Source of the DNA: Thermobispora bispora DSM 43833
GTDB taxonomy: Bacteria > Actinomycetota > Actinomycetes > Streptosporangiales > Streptosporangiaceae
Reading direction: 5' to 3'
Assembly: GCF_000092645.1 (NCBI RefSeq)
Contig: NC_014165.1
Coordinates: forward strand, 1,488,001 to 1,552,000
Length of the DNA: 64,000 nucleotides
The notes beneath the pieces are model-generated. The model had not been told where the DNA came from, made no database searches, and saw only the letters and a program-made list of their open reading frames with translations. Numbering within the stretch: position 1 is the stretch's first letter; every line of letters starts with the position of its first letter. The position numbers and the translations under genes were made by a program. Below are positions 17,197 to 25,949 of this stretch, piece after piece.

Positions 17197-18243
17197 CTAC
17201 GCGGTGGTGAGGGCCGCCTCGTCCGCGGTCACCGGCTTGCGGTTCAGCAGCGGCGGGAAGTCCCGCAGGATGGCGGCGAGCTCCGGCAGATCCTCATGGA
17301 CCAGCGCCTGCGGGCCGTCGCAGAGCGCCTCCTCGGGCCGCGGGTGGACGTCGACGAGCAGGCCGTCGGCGCCGACCGCGATCGCGGCCCGGGCGAGCGG
17401 CAGCACCAGGTCCCGCCGGCCGCCGGAGTGGGACGGGTCGATCACCACCGGCAGGTGGGAGAGGCGCTGGGCCACGGGCACCGCCGAGATGTCGAGCGTG
17501 TTGCGGGTCGCCCGCTCGTAGGTCCGGATGCCCCGCTCGCAGAGCACGATGTTCAGGTTGCCGCGCTGGGCGATGTACTCCGCGGCCATCAGCCACTCCT
17601 CGATGGTCGCGGTCATGCCCCGCTTGAGCAGCACGGGCTTGCCCGCCTCCCCCAGCGCCTGGAGCAGGCTGAAGTTCTGCGCGTTCCGGGTCCCCACCTG
17701 GAGCATGTCGGCGTAGGAGGCGACGAGCTCCACGTCGTGGGGGTCGACCACCTCGGTCACGATCGGGAGCCCGGTCTCCTCCCGGACCTCGGCCAGGATG
17801 CGCAGGCCGTGCTCGCCGAGGCCCTGGAAGGCGTACGGCGAGGTGCGCGGCTTGTACGCGCCGCCGCGCAGCAGGGTCGCGCCGGCCGCCTTCGCCATCT
17901 TGGCCGCCTCGAGCGTCTGCTCGGGGGTCTCCACCGCGCAGGGCCCGGCGATCAGGGTCACCGTGTCCGGCCCGATCGGCACCCCGCGCACCGTCACCGT
18001 GGACCGTGCGGGGTGGTTCTCCCTGCTCACCAGCTTGTACGGGGTCGATACCCGGACGACGTCGGCCACCCCGGGCATGCCCTGGAGGTTGAGCGTGGTG
18101 AATCGCTCCACGTCGCCGACGAGCCCGATGATCGTACGGCTCACGCCGCGGCTCACGAACGCCTCGCCGCCGGCGCGGGAGACGCGATCCACCACCGCCT
18201 CGATGTCGTCATTGGTGGCCTCCGGGGCCATCACGATGACCAT
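17197..18243 (-). CDS. aroF: 3-deoxy-7-phosphoheptulonate synthase, type I-beta
   Basis: 348 residues. Residues 1-70 form the ferredoxin-like regulatory domain ([20 protein letters not shown]) seen in Thermotoga- and Bacillus-type enzymes; the rest is the TIM barrel with [42 protein letters not shown] and [11 protein letters not shown]. It condenses phosphoenolpyruvate and erythrose 4-phosphate, the first step of aromatic synthesis, and is usually feedback-inhibited by Phe or Tyr through the N-terminal domain. Upstream on the same strand is a short Phe/Tyr-rich leader gene and a terminator hairpin, so expression is probably attenuated by aromatic amino acid supply. The ATG at 18243 follows AAGGAG closely. 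Confidence 0.93.
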   Translation of the reverse strand: MVIVMAPEATNDDIEAVVDRVSRAGGEAFVSRGVSRTIIGLVGDVERFTTLNLQGMPGVADVVRVSTPYKLVSRENHPARSTVTVRGVPIGPDTVTLIAGPCAVETPEQTLEAAKMAKAAGATLLRGGAYKPRTSPYAFQGLGEHGLRILAEVREETGLPIVTEVVDPHDVELVASYADMLQVGTRNAQNFSLLQALGEAGKPVLLKRGMTATIEEWLMAAEYIAQRGNLNIVLCERGIRTYERATRNTLDISAVPVAQRLSHLPVVIDPSHSGGRRDLVLPLARAAIAVGADGLLVDVHPRPEEALCDGPQALVHEDLPELAAILRDFPPLLNRKPVTADEAALTTA

Positions 18244-18285
18244 TGATCACTCCTTGAGCGCCTTGGGGGAAGTGGGCGGAAAGCA

Positions 18286-18319
18286 GAAGGCCCCGGATCC
18301 GGATGGACCCGGGGCCTTC
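18286..18319 (-). terminator. attenuator hairpin ahead of aroF
   Basis: On the minus strand an 11-bp perfect stem, GAAGGCCCCGG with CCGGGGCCTTC (18319-18309 and 18296-18286), encloses a 12-nt loop and is followed by TGCTTT. It lies between the leader peptide stop (18333) and the aroF start (18243), where a transcription attenuator belongs. Confidence 0.75.
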
Positions 18320-18332
18320 GCCAAGCCTTTCG

Positions 18333-18404
18333 CTAACCGGCGCAGCACGTGGCGGCGGGCCACACGGGTCCGCTGCCATAAAAGCCGAAGAACATGCTGC
18401 GCAT
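18333..18404 (-). CDS. aroF leader peptide (Phe/Tyr-rich)
   Basis: A 23-residue reading frame, MRSMFFGFYGSGPVWPAA plus TCCAG, then TAG. The run Phe-Phe-Gly-Phe-Tyr near its start, and a later Trp, are what a ribosome-stalling sensor of aromatic amino acids would need. On the minus strand a TATATT -10 (18417-18412) ends 7 nt before the ATG, so the leader message is probably leaderless. A terminator stem-loop follows and then aroF. An internal ATG at 18395 would give a 20-residue version. The gene is too short for standard gene callers. Its role is inferred from position and composition. Confidence 0.7.
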   Translation of the reverse strand: MRSMFFGFYGSGPVWPAATCCAG

Positions 18405-18562
18405 GTTCCGGAATATAGCGTATGCCGGGACCCGCCCGTGCGGCCGATCGCCGATCCGGCGGGTCCGCGGGCCGGGAGCGGGGCCGGGCGGCGCGTGCGC
18501 ATATCGGGAGGAGCCGGGCGACGGCCCGCGGCGACCCGAGGGAGAGGGCTACGGTTTCCCGC

Positions 18563-19720
<1,158 letters not shown>

Positions 19721-19786
19721 CTGGAAAATCACATCTCGCTCATCTGTCACTTGCGCGACGGCGCGTTCCCGGTGCACGGTTACGCC

Positions 19787-20536
19787 ATGCTGCGCCTGCT
19801 TGCGGTCGACGACGAGGTTCCCGCCCTGTCCGAGCTGGCGTACCTGCTCCGTCAGGACGCCCGGGTCGAGCACGTCGCCACGGCGTCGGACAGCAGGACC
19901 GCTCTACGGGACATGGTCCAGATGATCACCGCCGGGGAGCGTCTCGACGGGGTGTTCCTGGACATCCGCATGCCGGGACTCGACGGCATCGACCTGGCGA
20001 GGCTGATCGGGGGCTTCCCCACCCCGCCTCGGCTCGTCTTCGTCAGCGCCTACGATCGCGCCATCCAGGCGTTCGAGCTGGAGGCCGTGGACTACTTACT
20101 CAAGCCGGTGCGCCCGGAGCGGCTCGCCGAGGCGGTGCGGCGGATCGCCGCCGCGGTCCGGCCCCCGTCCGGAGAGGAGATCGCCGACGTCATCCCGGTG
20201 GAGCTGGGCGGGCGGACGAAGTTCGTGGCGCGGCAGGACGTCTGCTACGCCGAGGCGCACGGCGACTACGTCCGCCTCCACACGATCGACGCGAGCTACC
20301 TGGTGCGCATGTCCCTCGCCGCGCTGGAGCGCCGCTGGGGGCCGGCCGGCTTCATCCGCGCCCACCGCAGCACGCTGGTGAACGCGCGGCACGTCAGCGA
20401 GCTGAGGTTCGACAGCGGCCGCGTGGTGCTCCAGGTCGGGGACGAGACCCTGCCGGTGAGCAGGCGGCACACCCGTCAGGTGCGGGAGCAGCTCGTGCGG
20501 CAGTTCCGGTCGGGCGCCCCGGCCGACGCCCGCTGA
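19787..20536 (+). CDS. LytTR family response regulator
   Basis: About 249 residues. The receiver domain LRLLAVDDEVPALSELAYLL carries the phospho-acceptor Asp near residue 59 (FLDIRMPGLDG), Ser/Thr in FVSAYD and Lys in LLKPVRP. The C-terminal LytTR DNA-binding domain (about 140-240) has VCYAEAHGDYVRLHT, FIRAHRSTLVNARHV and LPVSRRHTRQVRE. It acts with the upstream LytS-type kinase, presumably on membrane, envelope or transporter genes; no target gene adjoins it. The start at ATG 19787 removes a poor upstream extension; an in-frame GTG at 19772 is possible. Confidence 0.88.
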   Translation: MLRLLAVDDEVPALSELAYLLRQDARVEHVATASDSRTALRDMVQMITAGERLDGVFLDIRMPGLDGIDLARLIGGFPTPPRLVFVSAYDRAIQAFELEAVDYLLKPVRPERLAEAVRRIAAAVRPPSGEEIADVIPVELGGRTKFVARQDVCYAEAHGDYVRLHTIDASYLVRMSLAALERRWGPAGFIRAHRSTLVNARHVSELRFDSGRVVLQVGDETLPVSRRHTRQVREQLVRQFRSGAPADAR

Positions 20537-20568
20537 GCGGTCGCCGTCCATGCGGCCGGCGACCGCTC
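20535..20568 (+). terminator. hairpin terminator after the LytTR gene
   Basis: Stem of 12 bp: GAGCGGTCGCCG (20535-20546, including the end of the stop codon) pairs with CGGCGACCGCTC (20557-20568), with a 10-nt loop. No U-tract is visible. Confidence 0.6.
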
Positions 20569-21085
20569 GTCGCCCGGAAGGATCCGCTCGTCGCGATCTG
20601 CAGAGCCGCATGGCGCGAACTACGGACCGCTTAACCGAAGGGGCCCCGCACAGCATGATGACCCCTCCTAGTCTTGTCATCGTCGAACGACACGCCAGGT
20701 AGCGCTGAGGTAGCGATACGTCACCTTGGAGCTACGGAGGGCCGGGCCCTGGTCGGGGGGGAGGGCCCGGCCCGCGCACCGCGGGCTCCGCGGCGCGAGC
20801 CGGCAGTACGGGGGCGCCGGGTCGCGCGCGAGCCCCGGCCCGGCCCCCGCGGGCGGCATCGCACCCCCGGTGCCGCCCGCGGGGGAGCCGCCGGCACGGT
20901 GTGCGACGGCGGCGGTGACGACGGTGACGCGGGCGGCCGGACCCGGCGGCGCGCTGGTGGCGCGCCCCAGGCGGAGAACGGTGTCGGGGCCCGGTGATCG
21001 GCCACCGGTCCCGTGACGGCCGGTGACCGCGGGGGTTCACCGGTGACCGCGGCGCTCAAGACCCGCAGGCCTTTCGGCAGGGCGC
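20569..21085. other. gene-free stretch between the LytTR gene and nfo
   Basis: About 515 nt. On the minus strand AGGAGG stands 7 nt before an ATG near 20657, but the resulting frame runs antisense into the LytTR gene with poor codons. On the plus strand a TTG-initiated frame at 20674 is Arg/Gly-rich. A short direct repeat GGTAGCG occurs twice near 20699-20716. I cannot support any gene here. Confidence 0.45.
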
Positions 21086-21925
21086 TCAGGAGCCGCGCAG
21101 GCTCTTCAGCAGATCGATGTCCTCCCGGAGCTTGGCGGCGCTGCCCGGGGTCTCCACGCAGAGCGGGACGCCGGCGGCGACCGGGTGGCGCATGAGGTCG
21201 GCGAACGGCCGGGTGCCGATGTGGCCGGCCCCGATGTTCTCGTGACGGTCCCGCTTCGAGCCGCACGGGTCCTTGGAGTCGTTGGCGTGGATCAGCTTCA
21301 GCCGCCCCGGCGCGATCCGGTGCAGCTCGTCGAGCATGAGCGCCACCCCGTCCGGGGCGGTGAGGTCGTGCCCGGCGGCGAACATGTGGCAGGTGTCGAG
21401 GCACACGCCCGCCTTCGGGTGCCAGTCGAGCGTCTCCAGGTAGGGCCCGAGGTCCTCCACCCGGGCGCACAGCATCGCACCCTGCCCGGCCATCGGCTCC
21501 AGCAGCAGGTCCGGCCCCTCCTCCGGCACCTCATCGAGCAGCGGGAGCAGGTGCTCGCGCACCTGGCGCATCGCCTTCTCGCGGGGCTGGCTCACCGCCG
21601 AGCCGGTGTGCATGACCACGCCGCGCGCGCCGATCTCCGCGGCCCGGCGGAGGGCGTGGCGGATGGACGCGCCCGAGTTCTCCAGGGTGGCCGGGTTGGG
21701 CGAGCCGAAGTTCACCAGGTACGAGGCGTGCACGTACACCGGGATGCCCGACTCGCGCAGCCGGGCGTCCTCGTCCGCCTTGCCCTCGCTGAGCGCCCAC
21801 CCGCGGGGGTTGCTCACGAAGACCTGCATGACCTCGGCGCCGATCTCGGCGGCGTAGCGCAGCCCGCCCGTGGCGAGCCCACCGGCGACGAGGCAGTGAC
21901 CGCCGATGAGGTTGGAAGGAGCCAT
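21086..21925 (-). CDS. nfo: deoxyribonuclease IV (AP endonuclease)
   Basis: 279 residues, the standard length of Nfo. Metal-ligand motifs are visible: VYVHASYLVNF, GVVMHTGSAV, LLLEPMAGQG, VCLDTCHMFAAGHDL, LIHANDSKD and HENIGAGHIG. The enzyme cuts DNA 5' to abasic sites and repairs oxidised 3' ends using zinc. I start at ATG 21925 (MAPSNLIGGHC); the frame stays open far upstream but there it is antisense to uraD and uraH. It is divergent from uraD with 121 nt between them. No terminator or partner gene is seen downstream. Confidence 0.93.
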   Translation of the reverse strand: MAPSNLIGGHCLVAGGLATGGLRYAAEIGAEVMQVFVSNPRGWALSEGKADEDARLRESGIPVYVHASYLVNFGSPNPATLENSGASIRHALRRAAEIGARGVVMHTGSAVSQPREKAMRQVREHLLPLLDEVPEEGPDLLLEPMAGQGAMLCARVEDLGPYLETLDWHPKAGVCLDTCHMFAAGHDLTAPDGVALMLDELHRIAPGRLKLIHANDSKDPCGSKRDRHENIGAGHIGTRPFADLMRHPVAAGVPLCVETPGSAAKLREDIDLLKSLRGS

Positions 21926-22010
21926 GATGCCCACCAGGGTAGTGGGCTCCTTTGTCGCAACGTACAAAGCCACGCGGGAGCGGGGCCGCCGTGTTCGGCG
22001 TTCGCGCCGC

Positions 22011-22046
22011 TGGACCGGCCGCCGGGCGGGCGGTCTACTTGCAGGC
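22011..22046 (+). promoter_or_regulatory. promoter of the purine catabolic operon
   Basis: TGGACC (22011-22016) and TCTACT (22034-22039) are separated by exactly 17 nt. The -10 ends 7 nt before the uraD ATG, so transcription should begin at or next to the start codon. Confidence 0.5.
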
Positions 22047-22520
22047 ATGCGAGAACTCAGCCGGGACGAACTGAGCTCCTGCTGTGCCTCCGCCGCCTGG
22101 GTGTCCAAGGTCTCCGCCCGCGGGCCCTTCCGCGACCTCGGCGACCTGCTCCGCGCCGGTGAGGAGGCGCTCGCCGAGCTGACCTGGGCGGACGTGCTCG
22201 AGGCGCTCGCCGCGCACCCGCGGATCGGGGAGCGGCCCGCGGGGGAGGGCCGGGAGGCCGCCTGGTCGCGGGCCGAGCAGGCGGGGACCGCGGAGGCCGG
22301 CCGGGAGCTCCTCGATCGGCTGCGCGAGGGCAACGCCGCGTACGAGCGCCGGTTCGGCCACGTCTTCCTGGTGTGCGCCACCGGCAAGACCGCCGCGGAG
22401 ATGCTCGAGCTGCTCGAGAAGCGGCTCGCGAACGACGAGGAGACCGAGCGGAAAGTGGTGCGCGAGGAGCTGTCCGCGATCGTCCGCCTGCGCCTGACGA
22501 AGCTCTGGGAGGGCGCATGA
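22047..22520 (+). CDS. uraD: 2-oxo-4-hydroxy-4-carboxy-5-ureidoimidazoline decarboxylase
   Basis: 157 residues. The OHCU decarboxylase signature HPRIGERP holds the catalytic His, and SRAEQAGT, FGHVFLVCATGKTAAEML and E-rich blocks ending LTKLWEG also match. It makes S-allantoin from OHCU in urate breakdown. The ATG at 22047 lacks a Shine-Dalgarno sequence but follows the -10 by 7 nt. The stop overlaps the uraH start (ATGA), so the two are translationally coupled. A longer reading from 21906 has only low-complexity basic residues. Confidence 0.9.
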   Translation: MRELSRDELSSCCASAAWVSKVSARGPFRDLGDLLRAGEEALAELTWADVLEALAAHPRIGERPAGEGREAAWSRAEQAGTAEAGRELLDRLREGNAAYERRFGHVFLVCATGKTAAEMLELLEKRLANDEETERKVVREELSAIVRLRLTKLWEGA

Positions 22521-22864
22521 GCCTCTCCACGCACGTGCTCGACACCGCCCGCGGCCGGCCGGCCAAGGACGTGCACGTCCGGGTCTTCCGCCGCGACGCG
22601 CACGGGTTCGTGCCGGTCGCCGAGGGCCGCACCGACGGCGACGGCCGGATCCGCGACTGGACGCCGGTGGACGGCGGCTGGGCGCCGGGGGAGGACCCCA
22701 GGCCCGGGACCTACCGGCTGCTGTTCGACACCCGCGGCTACCTGGGGGAGGACGCGTTCTTCCCCGAGGTGAGCGTCGTCTTCACGGTCCGGGACGCGGC
22801 GGAGCACTACCACGTGCCCCTGCTGCTCAGCCCGTACGGCTACTCGACCTACCGGGGGAGCTGA
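22517..22864 (+). CDS. uraH: 5-hydroxyisourate hydrolase (transthyretin-like)
   Basis: 115 residues. Diagnostic features are the N-terminal LSTHVLDTARGRPA, the middle RVFRRD, the block HYHVPLLLSPYGYSTYRGS, and the C-terminal Tyr-Arg-Gly-Ser tetrapeptide that separates true hydrolases from vertebrate transthyretin. It hydrolyses 5-hydroxyisourate, the uricase product, to OHCU, which UraD then decarboxylates. It overlaps uraD by 4 nt. A uricase gene often follows in actinobacteria, but here the next gene is a xanthine dehydrogenase subunit. Confidence 0.93.
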   Translation: MSLSTHVLDTARGRPAKDVHVRVFRRDAHGFVPVAEGRTDGDGRIRDWTPVDGGWAPGEDPRPGTYRLLFDTRGYLGEDAFFPEVSVVFTVRDAAEHYHVPLLLSPYGYSTYRGS

Positions 22865-22955
22865 GATGACGCGCCGCGATCCAGCCCTCGCCCGCCCGGC
22901 GGCCGCCGGCCCGGCGCTCCGCCGCCCCGCACGCGGACCGGAGAGGGGGTAGCCG

Positions 22956-23843
22956 ATGGACTTCCTGCGCCCCCGCACCTGGGAGGAGGCCGTGGCGCTC
23001 AAGGCGGAGCGGCCCGACGCCACGCCCATCCAGGGCGGCACCGACGTGATGGTCGAGATCAACCTCGGCAAGGGCCGGCCGGCGGCGCTGCTCGACCTCG
23101 GCCGGATCCCCGAGCTCGCCGGGTGGTCGCTCGAGGACGGCACGGTACGGCTCGGCGCCGGGGTCACCTACGCCCAAGTGATCGGCGAGCTCGGCGGCCT
23201 GCTCCCCGGGCTCGCCCAGGCCTCCCGGACCGTGGGCTCGGCGCAGATCAGGAACCGGGCCACGGTCGCCGGGAACCTCGGCTCCGCCTCCCCGGCGGGC
23301 GACGCGCACCCGCCCCTGCTCGCCTCGGGGGCCGTGGTGGAGGCCGAGTCGGTGCGCGGCACCCGCCTGATCCCGGTGGCCGAGTTCTACACCGGGGTGA
23401 AGCGGAACGCGCTCGCCCCGGACGAGCTGATCCGCGCGATCCGGGTGCCGGTCGCCCGCGGCCCGCAGTACTTCTCCAAGATCGGCACCAGGAACGCGAT
23501 GGTGATCGCGGTCTGCTCGTTCGCGATCGCGCTCGACGCGGGCGGGCGGCGCGTGGGCACCGGGTTCGGCTCGGCGGCGCCCACTCCCCGGCGCGCGCCC
23601 GCCGCCGAGGAGTTCCTCGCCGGCGCGCTCGACTGGGAGGGGGCCTCCCCGCTCGATCCCGGGGTCGCCCGGAGGTTCGGGGAGCTGGTCGCGCAGGCCG
23701 CATCCCCCATCGACGACGTGCGCGGGCGGGCCGCCTACCGGCGGCACGCCCTGGCCGTGATGGCACGCCGTACCCTCGCCTGGGCCTGGGAGGACTACCG
23801 GCGCGAGGGGGCGCGGACGGATCGGGAGCGGAGGCCGGCATGA
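22956..23843 (+). CDS. xanthine dehydrogenase FAD-binding subunit
   Basis: 295 residues of the molybdopterin dehydrogenase FAD-binding (CoxM/XdhB/PucC) family. FAD motifs are PIQGGTDVMVEINLG near residue 25, GSAQIRNRATVAGNLGSASPAGD near 100, and the CO-dehydrogenase flavoprotein C-terminal part. It would carry electrons from the Fe-S subunit to NAD. Its context with uraD, uraH and a deaminase points to hypoxanthine or xanthine oxidation. It overlaps the next gene by 4 nt (ATGA). The ATG at 22956 has a GAGAGGGGG ribosome site. Confidence 0.88.
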   Translation: MDFLRPRTWEEAVALKAERPDATPIQGGTDVMVEINLGKGRPAALLDLGRIPELAGWSLEDGTVRLGAGVTYAQVIGELGGLLPGLAQASRTVGSAQIRNRATVAGNLGSASPAGDAHPPLLASGAVVEAESVRGTRLIPVAEFYTGVKRNALAPDELIRAIRVPVARGPQYFSKIGTRNAMVIAVCSFAIALDAGGRRVGTGFGSAAPTPRRAPAAEEFLAGALDWEGASPLDPGVARRFGELVAQAASPIDDVRGRAAYRRHALAVMARRTLAWAWEDYRREGARTDRERRPA

Positions 23844-24322
23844 GGGTGAGTTTCCGGGTGAACGGGCGTCCCGTGACCGCCGACGACGTGTGGGAGGGGG
23901 AGAGCCTGCTGTTCGTGCTGCGCGAGCGGCTCGGCCTGCCCGGCACCAAGAACGCCTGCGAGCAGGGCGAGTGCGGCTCGTGCACCGTCTACCTCGACGG
24001 GGTGACCGTCTGCGCCTGCCTGGTCGCCGCGGGCCAGGCCGAGGGCCGCGACGTGGTCACGGTCGAAGGGCTCGCCCCCGGCGGCGAGCTCGACGAGGTG
24101 CAGCGCGCGTTCGTCGAGGCCGGCGCGGTGCAGTGCGGGTTCTGCACCCCCGGGCTCGTCGTCCAGGCGCACGCCCTGCTCCAGCGGGCCGAGGGCGTTC
24201 CCCCGGACGCCGAGATCAGGGAGGCCCTCGCCGGGAACCTGTGCCGGTGCACCGGGTACGAGAAGATCCTCGACGCGGTCCGCCTCGCCGCCCGCCGCAA
24301 GGCGGCGGCGCGCGCCACATGA
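23840..24322 (+). CDS. xanthine dehydrogenase 2Fe-2S subunit
   Basis: 160 residues. The plant-type ferredoxin cluster CEQGECGSCTVYLDG (first 2Fe-2S), then CGFCTPG and GNLCRCTGYEKI (second 2Fe-2S), match CoxS/XdhC/PucE subunits. It passes electrons from the molybdopterin subunit to the FAD subunit. It overlaps the FAD gene by 4 nt. The large molybdenum-binding catalytic subunit that normally follows is absent; after 157 nt comes an amidohydrolase. Confidence 0.9.
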   Translation: MRVSFRVNGRPVTADDVWEGESLLFVLRERLGLPGTKNACEQGECGSCTVYLDGVTVCACLVAAGQAEGRDVVTVEGLAPGGELDEVQRAFVEAGAVQCGFCTPGLVVQAHALLQRAEGVPPDAEIREALAGNLCRCTGYEKILDAVRLAARRKAAARAT

Positions 24323-24478
24323 CGGCCCGCCCGCACCCGGTCAGGCCGCACCCCGGACGCCGCCCGCGCGGGGCCGGGGCGCGGGCCGGCGGCGTCCCGC
24401 GGGCGCGTCATCGAGCGGAGCGGGACGCCCGCGCCCGCCCCGCGCCGTCCCCCGACCGACCCGTGCCCAGGAGCAGCC

Positions 24479-25834
24479 GTGTCCCGATCAGCGACGATCG
24501 TCATTGAGAACGCCTACATCGCACCGGTCGCCGGGCCGGAGATCCCGTCCGGTCACATCGTGGTCGAGGGCGACCGGATCGCACGGGTCGGCCCCGGCGC
24601 CCCGCCCGCCGTGCCCGACGGGGCCGAGCGCGTGGACGCCACCGGCTGCCTGGCCACCCCCGGGCTCGTCAACACCCACCACCACCTCTACCAGTGGGCC
24701 ACGCAGGGGATGGCGCCCGAGGGGACGCTGTTCGAGTGGCTGGTCACCGGCTACCGGCTGTGGGCCGGGGTGGACGCCGAGGTGGTCTGGGGCGCGGCCA
24801 CGGCCGGGCTCGCCTGGCTCGCCAAGTCCGGCTGCACCACGTCGGCCGACCACCACTACGTGTTCCCCGCGGGGCGGGGTGATCTGCTCGCCGCGGAGAT
24901 CGAGGCCGCCGGGCGGGTGGGCCTCCGGTTCCACCCGTGCCGGGGCTCGATGGACCGGGGGAGCTCCCAGGGCGGGCTGCCCCCGGACGAGGTGGTGGAG
25001 GACCTCGACGGGATCCTCGCCGCCACCGAGGAGGCGATCCGCAAGTACCACGACCCGTCCCCCGGGGCGATGGTGCGGATCGCGGTGGCCCCCTGCTCGC
25101 CGTTCTCGGTGAGCCGGGAGCTCATGACCGCCTCGGCCGAGCTCGCCCGGGCGCACGGCGTGCGGCTGCACACGCACATCGCCGAGACGCTCGACGAGGA
25201 GGAGCACTGCGCGGCCCAGTTCGGGGTGCGCCCGGTGGAGTACCTCGAGCGGCTCGGCTGGCTCGGCCCGGACGTCTGGCTCGCCCACGCCGTCCACCTC
25301 AGCGACGGGGACGTGCGCCGGCTCGGCGAGACCGGCACCGGGGTCGCGCACTGCCCCTCCTCGAACGGGCGGCTCGGCGCGGGCATCGCCCGGGTCCGCG
25401 ACCTGCTGCGGGCCGGCGCCCCGGTGGGGCTCGGCGTGGACGGCGCCGCCTCCAGCGAGCTGACCCCGCTCGCCGGGGAGATGCGGATGGCCATGCTGCT
25501 GCAGCGGGCCAGGTACGGCCCGCGCGCCCTCACCGCGCGGCAGGCGCTGGAGCTCGCCACGCTGGGCGGGGCCCGGTGCCTCGGCCGGGACGCCGAGCTC
25601 GGCTCCCTGGAGCCGGGCAAGCTCGCCGACATCGCGCTGTGGCGGCTGGACGGGTTCCACGCCGCCGTGGACGACCCCGTGGTGGCCCTCGTCTACGGCC
25701 AGACCCCGCCGCTGGCCCGGCTGCTCGTGGGCGGCCGGACCGTGGTGGAGGACGGTGAGCTGCGCACGGTCCCCGAGGACGCGGCCGCGGAGGCGGGGGT
25801 CAGAGCGCGCCGCCGCCTGCTCGCCGCCGGGTGA
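24479..25834 (+). CDS. 8-oxoguanine deaminase / related aminohydrolase
   Basis: 451 residues of the metal-dependent amidohydrolase superfamily. The HxH metal motif is in PGLVNTHHHLYQWATQG; further ligands are HTHIAETLDEEEH, a downstream His in WLAHAVHLSD and Asp in GLGVDGAASSEL. This pattern (HHHLYQW, long LFEWL insertion) is typical of 8-oxoguanine deaminases and of the related hydroxydechloroatrazine aminohydrolases. The position after xanthine dehydrogenase genes favours a purine substrate. GTG at 24479 has AGGAG 6 nt upstream. It closes the purine operon. Confidence 0.85.
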   Translation: MSRSATIVIENAYIAPVAGPEIPSGHIVVEGDRIARVGPGAPPAVPDGAERVDATGCLATPGLVNTHHHLYQWATQGMAPEGTLFEWLVTGYRLWAGVDAEVVWGAATAGLAWLAKSGCTTSADHHYVFPAGRGDLLAAEIEAAGRVGLRFHPCRGSMDRGSSQGGLPPDEVVEDLDGILAATEEAIRKYHDPSPGAMVRIAVAPCSPFSVSRELMTASAELARAHGVRLHTHIAETLDEEEHCAAQFGVRPVEYLERLGWLGPDVWLAHAVHLSDGDVRRLGETGTGVAHCPSSNGRLGAGIARVRDLLRAGAPVGLGVDGAASSELTPLAGEMRMAMLLQRARYGPRALTARQALELATLGGARCLGRDAELGSLEPGKLADIALWRLDGFHAAVDDPVVALVYGQTPPLARLLVGGRTVVEDGELRTVPEDAAAEAGVRARRRLLAAG

Positions 25835-25860
25835 GCCGCGCCGCCGGCGGAACGCCGCCG

Positions 25861-25893
25861 GCCGATCCGGTACGGCGGGCCGATCCGGTACGG
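25861..25893. repeat. two-copy 15-bp direct repeat
   Basis: GCCGATCCGGTACGG occurs at 25861-25875 and again at 25879-25893 (period 18), in the convergent spacer between the deaminase and the kinase genes. There is no evident function. Confidence 0.6.
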
Positions 25894-25949
25894 GGCCGTC
25901 CGAACACCGGGCGGCCCGGGCCGGAACCGGCCGGCCCGGGCCGCGCGGG

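Noticed and set aside
20096-20680. Minus-strand frame with a good AGGAGG before an ATG near 20657.
   Set aside because: Most of it is antisense to the LytTR gene and the codon pattern is that of a shadow; kept only as a note on the spacer.
24319-24507. 62-residue frame after the Fe-S subunit, starting by ATGA overlap, considered as a remnant of the molybdenum subunit.
   Set aside because: Composition is Arg/Pro/Ala-rich and shows no similarity that I can see to molybdopterin subunit termini.
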